From CAYQVO01 sp964421085 (GTDB lineage: Bacteria; Bdellovibrionota_C; UBA2361; CAYQVO01): 64,000 bases of DNA. The translations under genes were made by a program, and so were the position numbers. The stretch lies in contig CAYQVO010000005.1 in the NCBI GenBank assembly GCA_964421085.1, forward strand, positions 1-64,000, in the 5' to 3' direction. Numbering within the stretch: position 1 is the first letter of the stretch; each line of letters opens with the position of its first letter. Below the pieces are notes generated by a model. It saw nothing but the letters and a program-made list of their open reading frames with translations. It did not search any database and was not told the DNA's origin. Below are positions 18,258-26,149 of the stretch, in pieces.

Positions 18258-18689
18258 TTAAACGGGAGTTACACCTTTCTTGAGAATAATATTCCCGTAC
18301 TTGGCAGTCTCGCCGGTCATGACAACTGCAAAGGCCTCCCTGGCGCGATCATAAAAAGCAAAGCGCTCAATCCGGGCGATGGCCGGAGTCTCGGGAGCAT
18401 GCCGTTTTACCGCCTCCCAGCAGGATTTTTCAACCGATGGATCCAGCCGATCTCCCGGCACTGGATCCATCATGATAAGCGGGGCGTCAACATATGAATC
18501 AAGTTCGAAAACCGGCAATATTGCATCGAGAAGCTGCGGAATCTTAAGGCCGTCCGCCCTCAAAACCCGCTTCCCCATCGTTTCACCAGGAAAATGGGCA
18601 TCCGCCAGCACAATCTCATCTCCGTGTCCCATCCTGCATAAGATGGCGATGAGTTCCGGACTCAGTAGTGGTGAAATTCCTTTGAGCAT
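18258..18689 (-). CDS. fucU: L-fucose mutarotase (RbsD/FucU family)
   Basis: The product is 143 residues, the standard length. The start MLKGISPLLSPELIAIL and the block MGHGDEIVLADAHFP are diagnostic for FucU, and YGNIILKKGV near the C-terminus completes the active site. FucU interconverts the alpha and beta anomers of fucose; related RbsD acts on ribose. It is cytoplasmic and forms a ring-shaped oligomer. GGAGG precedes the ATG by five bases. No fucose kinase or aldolase gene is nearby. It may support sugar salvage or the sugar-nucleotide supply for the glycan loci. Confidence 0.9.
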   Translation of the reverse strand: MLKGISPLLSPELIAILCRMGHGDEIVLADAHFPGETMGKRVLRADGLKIPQLLDAILPVFELDSYVDAPLIMMDPVPGDRLDPSVEKSCWEAVKRHAPETPAIARIERFAFYDRAREAFAVVMTGETAKYGNIILKKGVTPV

Positions 18690-18751
18690 GTGTTCCTCCC
18701 TTTAAGCAAGTGGGTCCGATTCTTCTACCATGAAGAAGAGGAGATCTACAT

Positions 18752-18797
18752 TGCTCGCTGTACCCGGGCTGCTTTGCTCGCTGTACCCGGGCTGCTT
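18752..18797. repeat. Two tandem 23-base repeats
   Basis: The 23-base unit beginning TGCTCGCTGTACCCGGGCTG occurs twice in direct succession at 18752-18774 and 18775-18797. Each unit contains the palindrome CCCGGG. It lies upstream of the fucose mutarotase start. The simplest view is a recent slippage duplication. Confidence 0.8.
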
Positions 18798-18924
18798 TTC
18801 ACGAACCCCCTGGTGGAGGCACTTCAACAGAGGTAAGCTGCTGTTATCTTGATTAAATCCGCTTCGAACTATTTGAAGGATTTGCCCCGGTTTCTACTGA
18901 AAAAGCAGCCTGGGGACACTCTTC

Positions 18925-19233
18925 TTGAATGGGGGCCGTATGTCCCTTGACCCCGGCCCGAAGTTGGCGCGATTCGTACGATTCTACAAGCGCATGAGGG
19001 CAGTTAATGGATGTCCGTTCCCTTACAACAGCAAGATTCACAAATGGGGCGCGAATCCGCAGGACGAAATCCAATGGCACTTCGTGTCCAGGGGTTATGC
19101 CATGATCAGGGGCCCGGTCTTCACGAAAGAGTATTCGGTGCGCTTCCTGACATGGGCAGGAAGGGAGATCCCGTGCATCCCGGATCAAGCCCTGGAGGGA
19201 TTCGAGCGGCATATGGAAACGCCTGCATATTAA
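18925..19233 (+). CDS. Small hypothetical protein
   Basis: This is an open frame of up to 102 residues, possibly starting at the second Met (MSLDPGPKL). The composition is protein-like and aromatic/basic (IQWHFVSRGYAMIRG), and no family is recognised. There is no clear ribosome site and the opposite strand is also open, so it may be a gene remnant or spurious. Confidence 0.3.
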   Translation: MNGGRMSLDPGPKLARFVRFYKRMRAVNGCPFPYNSKIHKWGANPQDEIQWHFVSRGYAMIRGPVFTKEYSVRFLTWAGREIPCIPDQALEGFERHMETPAY

Positions 19234-19439
19234 ACGGGAATTGCGGCGCTTCACGGGATCATTGAAAGCGCCGGTGGACTTGCGGCGATCACTTGTTCGG
19301 AAGATAATGAGAGTGAGTGCCACAGGCAGTTCATTACTGAAGACCTGAGGAAACGCGTACACGGAGCAAGGGGAGCATGCAAGCTGTACAGTCGCTGCTT
19401 CCCGCGGGTCTTACGATGCCAAGTGAGTAAACCGACAAA

Positions 19440-20510
19440 TCAGCGGATTTTTTCAAACCCTCCCTCACGCACAACCTTCACGGCGACAGGAAGATCAAAC
19501 CGGTTATCTCCGGTAGCTGAGTATTTTCCGGATGCGCCGGAGTAATCTTTCATCGTCTTCAAAAACCCGGCAATCTTCCCGTTGTCATTTCCGTTCCGCA
19601 TCACAGCCTGAGCGAAAAGTTTCATCACATCGTAGGCGTTGGCGGCGCCCCATCCGGGATGTGACTTGTAAGTTTTCGCATACAGTGCAGCGAACTCTCC
19701 GGTTGATTCATCCGCGTTCACATACCACTGCCCTGTCAATGCGCCCTCTGATGCCCTGACCTCGTCAGCGTCCTCGAAGAACTCTGCGCCTGCGAGATCG
19801 GCCGCGAGTTTCTGTCGGCGGGTCTCCTTCGCAAATGAAGACAGGGATCCGGGGAAAAGCATCACCAGGAACGCATCGACGCCCTTTGCCCGGGCTTTGG
19901 CAACCAGCGCCCGGAAATCCCTGACTCCCGGACCGACAACTTCATTCATCACAACACGATCCTTCATTTCCATCTTCTCAAACGCCTGTTCGGCGGCTTC
20001 CTTTGCCGCGAGGGCGCCCTGCTGCTCGGTCGTAATGAAAGCAATGCGCGTGTAACCCCGTCTCTGCATTTCCTCCGCCACAATCCGCATCTCAGCTTCA
20101 GGGGCGACCCAGTGGATGAAAGAGTAATTTCTGCCTTTTACAATTGTGGCGTCGGAAGCTCCAACCGCAATCATTATTTTGCGATCCCTCTCGGCAAGGG
20201 GAGCAATCACATTCCCGGTGCCTGAACCAAGAACGATGAAGGCATCCGCATTTTCGTTTGAAACAAGCTTGTGATAAGCAGCTACCGCTTTATTCCCATG
20301 TAGTTGATCGTCTTCGTAGTAAAGCTTTATCTTCTCCCGCTCATCTTTCGGGAGAGTCGCGCGGGCGAGATCGATTCCATTTTTCAGGAAATGCCCGATA
20401 CTCGCGTTGTCTCCGGTAAGAGGGAGAATAACGCCGATTCTGTATTCGGCGGAAATCGGGGAAGAAAACAGCAGAATTACAGGAGCAAGGAACTTGAAAA
20501 TTCTCGCCAT
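19440..20510 (-). CDS. Branched-chain amino acid type ABC substrate-binding protein
   Basis: The product is 356 residues with a signal peptide ending ...SSPISA before EYRIGVILPLTGDNASIG. This start is the hallmark of the LivK/Peripla_BP_6 (type I periplasmic binding) family, and IGSGTGNVIAPLAERD-type and WYVNADESTGEF segments fit the two-lobe fold. It should capture a small solute, typically an amino acid or amide, in the periplasm. No Liv permease or ATPase genes are adjacent, so it is an orphan that either works with a transporter elsewhere or acts as a sensor. No lipobox Cys is seen. Confidence 0.85.
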   Translation of the reverse strand: MARIFKFLAPVILLFSSPISAEYRIGVILPLTGDNASIGHFLKNGIDLARATLPKDEREKIKLYYEDDQLHGNKAVAAYHKLVSNENADAFIVLGSGTGNVIAPLAERDRKIMIAVGASDATIVKGRNYSFIHWVAPEAEMRIVAEEMQRRGYTRIAFITTEQQGALAAKEAAEQAFEKMEMKDRVVMNEVVGPGVRDFRALVAKARAKGVDAFLVMLFPGSLSSFAKETRRQKLAADLAGAEFFEDADEVRASEGALTGQWYVNADESTGEFAALYAKTYKSHPGWGAANAYDVMKLFAQAVMRNGNDNGKIAGFLKTMKDYSGASGKYSATGDNRFDLPVAVKVVREGGFEKIR

Positions 20511-20652
20511 GAAACCGGACTATCATCGAAATCCGGAAGTTGCAAGAAGATATTTCCGGTCATCCTTGCCGGGAAGCGCACAATGCGAAAGCGTAACGGA
20601 ATCGAAGCCGTTTACAGCCGGCGCTTTCCCCTGCCGTATGGATAGTTGAGCC

Positions 20653-20865
20653 ATGATAAAGAGGTATCTCCGAGAAGCGATCGAGCGCTTTCTGAAAAGA
20701 GAATATGGGTACCCCTGGAATGAACGGTTTGAACTCCCATGGGAAGATGATTTTCCGCCGGCTTTCGGAATGAGAGGCGGGCAAGGTCTCCTCAAAAAGC
20801 CTGAACCTCGCGAGGATCTGCCGCCGCAAGGGGCTGTTTTCCATCTGTGGACCTGGCATGCATGA
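20653..20865 (+). CDS. Small hypothetical protein
   Basis: This is a 70-residue frame whose first half (MIKRYLREAIERFLKRE, then YGYPWNERFELPW) looks coding, with charged helical spacing; the second half is less convincing. It may be the start of a decayed gene. A second coding-like piece (NHETLQQYRLFADILQEKIG) follows at about 20890-20950 in another frame. Neither is recognised. Confidence 0.3.
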   Translation: MIKRYLREAIERFLKREYGYPWNERFELPWEDDFPPAFGMRGGQGLLKKPEPREDLPPQGAVFHLWTWHA

Positions 20866-20958
20866 ATATTACTGCGAAGGCATGTCCTAATCACGAAACT
20901 CTTCAGCAATACCGGCTTTTTGCGGATATACTCCAGGAGAAAATCGGGATGTTAACTG

Positions 20959-21324
20959 TCACAACTTTTTCAGTTCCATAAGCAGCTCTTCTGTAATATC
21001 TCTCAAGCTCTCTGTTGGCTCATCTCGTTCTTCTGAGATCCTGCATGCCTCGCGAAATGACGATCTTCCATACGCCTTGATGATTCTCGAGACAGCGCCA
21101 CGCGTATCTGCAACTTCCTCCGCGCTGAAATATGAGTCCTCGGCGCTCTCATCTTTATCATCAATTTTTTTCATTTCACTGCCCACGAGGACATGGAATG
21201 CGGCGTCCCTCCGGACAATATCCGGCATTTCGAAAAAGATCCGCACTGCAGCTTTCAGCGTAAGATAAGGATCGTACAAAGCAGCAAAGGGGGGGGCTTC
21301 CGCGAGTCTGCCGGTCCTGGCCAT
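20959..21324 (-). CDS. Hypothetical protein, possibly cut by the assembly gap
   Basis: The product is 121 residues as visible, with its first Met only a few bases from the N run at 21328-21337. The frame is open into the gap, so the true N-terminus may lie beyond. It is a charged, mostly helical protein with an acidic centre (DDKDESAEDSYFSAEEV). Nothing recognised. It lies downstream of the large orphan genes on the same strand, separated by a terminator and the gap. Confidence 0.5.
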   Translation of the reverse strand: MARTGRLAEAPPFAALYDPYLTLKAAVRIFFEMPDIVRRDAAFHVLVGSEMKKIDDKDESAEDSYFSAEEVADTRGAVSRIIKAYGRSSFREACRISEERDEPTESLRDITEELLMELKKL

Positions 21325-21327
21325 ATC

Positions 21328-21337
21328 NNNNNNNNNN
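21328..21337. other. Assembly gap (ten Ns)
   Basis: There are ten Ns between a possibly truncated minus-strand gene and the 3-prime flank of the 1118-residue gene. The fixed length suggests a scaffold join of unknown true size. Confidence 0.99.
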
Positions 21338-21388
21338 CAGCCAGGTTGAATGGGGTTGACTCGTCCGTTTTTGTTTTCATGGCATTCA

Positions 21389-21415
21389 CAAAAAAGGGGA
21401 GCCGAAGCCCCCCTG
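21389..21415 (-). terminator. Rho-independent terminator with a UUCG loop
   Basis: On the minus strand a 7-base-pair stem GGGGGGC/GCTCCCC (one G-T pair) closes a TTCG tetraloop and is followed by six Ts. It begins about 10 bases after the stop of the 1118-residue gene and should end that transcript. Confidence 0.85.
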
Positions 21416-21423
21416 GTTCGACA

Positions 21424-24400
21424 TCAGATCAGCATCTCCTCCAGTTCCAGGAAGCTGAGAACGTAAAACAGCCGGCTCTCCTCCCATTCAGGCATTGGAA
21501 TAACAAGCGCATGTTCAACGTCGCACACATCTCCCCTTTCATCCCGTGAATAGCGGAAGACAGAAGGATTGCCGTCAGGGAGCCGGCTCCGGCAGAAAGT
21601 CACACGGCCTTCATCCATCAGACGAAGCCATCCGTTCACTTCTTCAGGCTTGCCGAAATCAAGCGGGGAAATCAGGGCTGCAGCCTGGGCGTTCAACAGC
21701 CGAACACCGCGTTTCTCCAGTTCTTCACTTGCGCCGGAGTGACAGGAAATGATGATATCATCGACGAAACTGGTCAGGACCGGATCATAGAAGATATGAT
21801 CGAAATCTTCGCCGGCGCGGCTGGCGAACGAAGGCGTAAGAGGTTTTCCCGATCTCAGTAAATGCTGCGCCTGATGCTGAGTCAGGGCGCTGACAAATTC
21901 TGAGGCATCATAAATTTTCTCACCAAGACAGACGTCTTTAAAGAAAGGCTGCAGGCTGGAAACCATGGGCAGAGGCCTTTCCAGAAGGTGGGGCATATCG
22001 ACCCAGATCTGCAAAGTTGAGAAGTTGCCCTGATGCCCTCCGGCAGCAAGAATTGCAGCCTGCGGGTTGTTGTCATGATCAACACTGTATGCCTGATTTA
22101 TGATATCTTTGGCCTCGGCAACGTCGCTATCTTTTATCCCTTCTCCTGCTGTGCGCGCTTCCTCATCTGGGTACCCAATATACCTGCTTATGAGGCCCGG
22201 CAGCTTTTCCCGCCAGGCCCGGACTGACTGCGGAGTAACAGGAGCGGTAAAAAACTCGAACAGCTCATCATCGAGCCGGTCGAGCTTTGTGAGATATGGT
22301 TCAGGGTCAAAGCCGGGATTAAGCATATGTATGCCGGACACTCCGGTTTTTTCGCGATATATACAGTACCCGAGGAAAGCAACGATCGGCCTCAGCATCT
22401 CCCATCGAAGCGCTGCCGTACGATCCTGCTGTGTGGAGAGATTTTCTTCCGCATGCCGGAGATGTTCAATGTGCTCTTCGAGCACCTGCCGTGCAGTGGA
22501 GAAAGATGAGATCCCTGAGAAAAGGGAATCTCCAGTGCATTGAATGTCCGGTGCAAGTACTTCAAGCAGAGCCAGGATCTCGATACCATCATCTGATGGC
22601 AGACCATGCGAAGAAAGTCTCGCACAGTGTCTTGATAAACCTCCGGCTGCCCGCGCCAGCCGCTGTCTTTTCTCCTCTGCTTCAAGAATCTCGTCACGCT
22701 TCTGCTGCAGGTCGTGAAGGATTGCCTGGGGATCCCACCCGGAAGGCGGAGCTGCCCCTGAGAGAAGAAAGCGCCGGGCTGTCATACGGAGAGCATCAGC
22801 ACTTTTCCTGATGGAAGATACCTCATCAAAGTGACGAACGGCTTCCGGCCACTCGTGCCCGATTTGCCTGGCGCGGGACTCGACAGGTTCCCATGAATCG
22901 ACCCTTTTCTTCAAGGGCTCGTATTCTCTATCGCGGCATTCCTCTATTTCCCTGCCGAGCTGATCAGCTTGATGTTTCGACAGCCAGGCTTCGTTCCCCC
23001 GATCCAGAAGCTTCGAGCACTGCTCTGACAGGGAATCCGCATGATGCGAAAGAGCTTCGGCCTCAGGAATATCGGCAGTCCGGGAAAGGCGATCGGCAGT
23101 CATTGCAAAATGTTGAGCTTCGGAGATTCTGTTTCTGATTTCCGGAAGAATCAGTGTATTGAGCCGGTGAGCGATTTTAGATTCGAGCCGCCGAATCTGA
23201 ACCATATATCCGCCGGAACCGCGCAGAATCGTGGCAAGAGCAGTCTGTCCTGTCCGGTCCGCTTCCTTCTTTTTCGAGTACTTTGCGGACTCTGCTTGAA
23301 GCTTTTCCAGACTCTTTTCTGCGCTCTGCACCTGCGCTTCGATCCTTGCCTGATCCGCAGGATCGAGCCATGGAATAACGAAATTTCGTGCCTCCGCCCC
23401 GAGTTTTTCCAGCCTCCGCTTCTCGTCCGGAATAATCTTTTCCCTTACAAGCCGCGAAGGCACGCCGCGCTTCAGATCTCCCTCGGCTGCAGCATCGCTT
23501 CCCTCGAAATCCACTTCCAGACCAAGCCATGCATACCGTCCGCCGCGGATTCGTGCCTCCAAAGTCTCTCTTGTTACCGCAAGGTTTATTCTGCGGATAT
23601 CTCTGATCAGCGAGTCGGCGTTTTGCCCCTCGCTTGTCAGCGCTCCAAGAACGCAGACAATTGCAAGGTCTTCACCGTCGAACTCATGTGCTTCCAGAAC
23701 TTTATCTATCCGGGGAAGAAGAGACTCTTTCAGAGGCTCGGGAATTGCAGCTGCAATCTTTGCCTGGAACGTGTCGAGGTTCGAACCACGGGATGATTTC
23801 GCGGCGTTGACTATCAGCTGTGGAATCCGGTCAGCCACCTCCGCCGCAGCGGTCTCTCTGCTGAAAGTTTTTTTGAGAGCATTGTTTATGGACTCACGCG
23901 CCAGGATCGCTCCGTTCCGAAGATCACCATTTACGCCGGGGATACTATCGAACGATTCCACTTCCTCGCGGCATTTACACAGGACCTCTCTCAGTTTAAC
24001 AGCCGTTTGCTGCGGAATCTCCTGATGAATACCCGGAACCGCCCGGGCAACTTCTCCCATAAGCCGGCAGGCAACAGCTCCCGCTTTCTGCGCCTTGTCG
24101 CTTTTCGGCGCAACCCTCAGCGCTTTCATTGCATGACGCAGTGAATACAATGCCATATGAACGCACCTTTCGATGACCTGATACTGCCTGCGTTCGTCAG
24201 AAAGATTAAGAAGCTGCCGCTCGAGATTTATCGCAATTTCATTGCAGAAAGTGAAGCCGGCCTCTCCCCGGCGCAGTCCGCTGATCCGGGCTGCATTTAG
24301 AGGATCCGTGTTTTCTTCAACTACACGAAAATGGCTTCTTGCAGACTGAATATGCGCCACGCACTCCTGATGCAGTTCCTTTATATGTTCCTGCATTTCA

Positions 24401-24780
24401 GGAGAAATCACAGGCCGGGATTTGATGCAGGAATCTATCTGCCTCAGCAGATGCCTTGCACGTTCATTGGAGATATACCCAAGGTTGTTCGATGCGGCCA
24501 CGAGAAGATCCCGCGGCGGATTCGAAAGAATAACCATATTGCAGAGCGCCTCGGAACGATTAAAGTCTCTCTGCTTCTCTTCGTCATTTCGCCTCATGCC
24601 CGGGGGACTTTTCCGAAGCCGGTTTGCGGCATCGATTAGATTCCGGAGATCTTCCCTCGATGCGTGTTCTGTCAGATCGACTGAATGAACAGGCGGCAGT
24701 CCAAGTGAGGCAAGGACATCGGAAAGCTCCTCCGAGGAAAGCTCCGCATCTTTCTGTATGTGCCGGCTGCGGTCGTCCAT
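21424..24780 (-). CDS. Very large orphan protein, coiled-coil centre
   Basis: The product is 1118 residues with no signal peptide or membrane segment, so probably cytoplasmic. I recognise no catalytic family. Residues 1-480 are predominantly helical; about 480-705 are rich in Lys/Glu/Gln heptads and look like a coiled coil (SAEKSLEKLQAESAKYSKKK, DLQQKRDEILEAEEKRQ). The C-terminal 230 residues are more globular (AAILAAGGHQGNFSTLQIW, DDIIISCHSGASEELEKRG). It shares strand, size class and lack of homology with the 856- and 2133-residue proteins, which suggests a lineage-specific system. A strong terminator follows it. Confidence 0.8.
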   Translation of the reverse strand: MDDRSRHIQKDAELSSEELSDVLASLGLPPVHSVDLTEHASREDLRNLIDAANRLRKSPPGMRRNDEEKQRDFNRSEALCNMVILSNPPRDLLVAASNNLGYISNERARHLLRQIDSCIKSRPVISPEMQEHIKELHQECVAHIQSARSHFRVVEENTDPLNAARISGLRRGEAGFTFCNEIAINLERQLLNLSDERRQYQVIERCVHMALYSLRHAMKALRVAPKSDKAQKAGAVACRLMGEVARAVPGIHQEIPQQTAVKLREVLCKCREEVESFDSIPGVNGDLRNGAILARESINNALKKTFSRETAAAEVADRIPQLIVNAAKSSRGSNLDTFQAKIAAAIPEPLKESLLPRIDKVLEAHEFDGEDLAIVCVLGALTSEGQNADSLIRDIRRINLAVTRETLEARIRGGRYAWLGLEVDFEGSDAAAEGDLKRGVPSRLVREKIIPDEKRRLEKLGAEARNFVIPWLDPADQARIEAQVQSAEKSLEKLQAESAKYSKKKEADRTGQTALATILRGSGGYMVQIRRLESKIAHRLNTLILPEIRNRISEAQHFAMTADRLSRTADIPEAEALSHHADSLSEQCSKLLDRGNEAWLSKHQADQLGREIEECRDREYEPLKKRVDSWEPVESRARQIGHEWPEAVRHFDEVSSIRKSADALRMTARRFLLSGAAPPSGWDPQAILHDLQQKRDEILEAEEKRQRLARAAGGLSRHCARLSSHGLPSDDGIEILALLEVLAPDIQCTGDSLFSGISSFSTARQVLEEHIEHLRHAEENLSTQQDRTAALRWEMLRPIVAFLGYCIYREKTGVSGIHMLNPGFDPEPYLTKLDRLDDELFEFFTAPVTPQSVRAWREKLPGLISRYIGYPDEEARTAGEGIKDSDVAEAKDIINQAYSVDHDNNPQAAILAAGGHQGNFSTLQIWVDMPHLLERPLPMVSSLQPFFKDVCLGEKIYDASEFVSALTQHQAQHLLRSGKPLTPSFASRAGEDFDHIFYDPVLTSFVDDIIISCHSGASEELEKRGVRLLNAQAAALISPLDFGKPEEVNGWLRLMDEGRVTFCRSRLPDGNPSVFRYSRDERGDVCDVEHALVIPMPEWEESRLFYVLSFLELEEMLI

Positions 24781-25106
24781 TTTTTCGCAGTAATCTCCTG
24801 TCCTGTCGAAAAGTACAGCTATAATTGTTATGGGTGTATCGATGTGGGATCTGCATAGATTCGGAAACTATTTTAAAAAACAGGGAATCTTGATCCGGCG
24901 TATTGAGGTTCTGAATGGGTTGAAGAAGTGAAGGCGTGGATTGCAGAGGTTTGTGGGGGAGCTGGTTGTTGGCGGCATTGTCCGGCTGCTGTTGCGGCAT
25001 AGTGAGCTCGGGAACCGGTCGATCGCCTTATTACCGGTGAAGGTGGCGGCACTTCTAATGCGGAGCATAAGCTTATCCGATACGGGGATCCTTTTCGCAC
25101 CGGGCG
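24781..25106. other. Spacer upstream of the 1118-residue gene
   Basis: No complete gene is seen. Frames here are antisense noise. The part near 24860-25106 may be the outer end of the decayed IS91-type element, but no terminal sequence could be defined. Confidence 0.35.
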
Positions 25107-25852
25107 TTAACAAGACTTAAGCAGCAAGAGAGATTTTTGCCATGTCAGGAGCGGGGCTCGCCGGGAAACGAGATCAAGGTTTTTGCAGATTCTTTCGAGT
25201 TCATTCGAGTCGCGAATGAAAGCTTTGATTCTCATAGTCTCGCCGCAGCGAGTGCAAAGCAGGAAGTTGATGTTGAAGATGCGCTTCATGCAGCGGGCCC
25301 AGAAGGAGGATGGACGGAGGAGGTCTTCATTATTGGATGGCGGCGCGGCGCGGGGATTTCCTTTTTTGGAAGTGGCGGCGGCCGGACCTCTTGCGCGGGC
25401 GGAGTACATTTTGAAAAATCTGGTAGTCTGCTCCCACATATCGGGAATGTGTTGTGAGATCTCAGCGAGGAATTGCAGCGGCGAGAAGACAAGGGCGCCG
25501 TTTTTGCAGCTTGAGCAGGGGACTTTTGGTTGATCAGTGATTTTCTCATCGACAACCATTCGCTCGCAGGAAACAGGGCAGCGCCAGTACCGGCTTCGTC
25601 GATTGTCCCAAACAGGGCGATATTATGAGAATGCGGGTGCCAGGCGAGAAGGTCGCCGGCAGCGTGAAGTGCTGCAGCCATCCCTGACTTCGACGAGCTC
25701 GGTTGAGTCGTGCGGGCGTCGCCAGCGGTTTCTTCCAGTACGTATTCATTCCATGCACCCCACGCGGCAGAGTTGAGGTGGGAGAGGAGCTTGCGGTTGA
25801 ATCGAAGAAACTCAAGGAAGGTTTCCTGCGAGAGCATGCTTTCGTGGACCAA
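25107..25852 (-). pseudogene. IS91-family (HUH/Y2) transposase remnant
   Basis: Two minus-strand frames carry parts of an IS91-type rolling-circle transposase. The upstream frame has FLRFNRKLLSHLNSAAWGAW and the HUH-like LLAWHPHSHNIALFG. The downstream frame has LQFLAEISQHIPDMWEQTTR, FKMYSARARG and the C-terminal zinc-type CTRCGETMRIKAFI. The central segment with the catalytic tyrosines and the N-terminal zinc finger are missing, and the frame changes near 25530. It is a dead copy. Confidence 0.75.
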
Positions 25853-25929
25853 TGATTGACCAACGGTATCTAACGCTGAAGATCGGGAATGAGAAGGCTG
25901 CTGTTGAATGCAGTTGTCAGATCTAAGGT

Positions 25930-26107
25930 TCGGTCGCGCCCTGCTGCCTCTGCACTGGAGACAGTGTGGGCAATATTCTGGAACAGGACTGGGAAGAGAT
26001 CTGGTTCTCGCAGAAGATGATGGATCTCAGAGCTGCAATCTTAAAAGATGAAGCATTCAGGGCGTGCACTTCCTGCCCTGTGAGGGGTGCTCCATACGCA
26101 GGGGAGA
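25930..26107 (+). pseudogene. Radical SAM / SPASM C-terminal remnant
   Basis: The plus strand reads APCCLCTGDSVGNILEQDW, then EEIWFSQKMMDLRAAIL and FRACTSCPVRG. This is the SPASM extension of radical SAM maturases, where cysteines bind auxiliary iron-sulfur clusters and the phrase GNI...W.s..m..lR recurs. No radical SAM core is present and the frame begins after a TAA, so only the gene end remains. Confidence 0.6.
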
Positions 26108-26149
26108 ATAAGAGCCAGTCGTCCTGGACGGCGCGTACTCAGGATGAGC

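Noticed and set aside
18752..18797. Tandem 23-base repeat as an iteron or operator array
   Set aside because: Only two identical units, with nothing replication- or regulator-like nearby; simple duplication is more likely.
21328..21337. Homologous contig ends at the first gap, as at 40455 and 49315
   Set aside because: The flanks share no sequence, so there is no sign of an unresolved overlap here.
22893..23796. Long plus-strand open frames across the 1118-residue gene
   Set aside because: They are shadows of the minus-strand gene, with no ribosome sites and no domain character.
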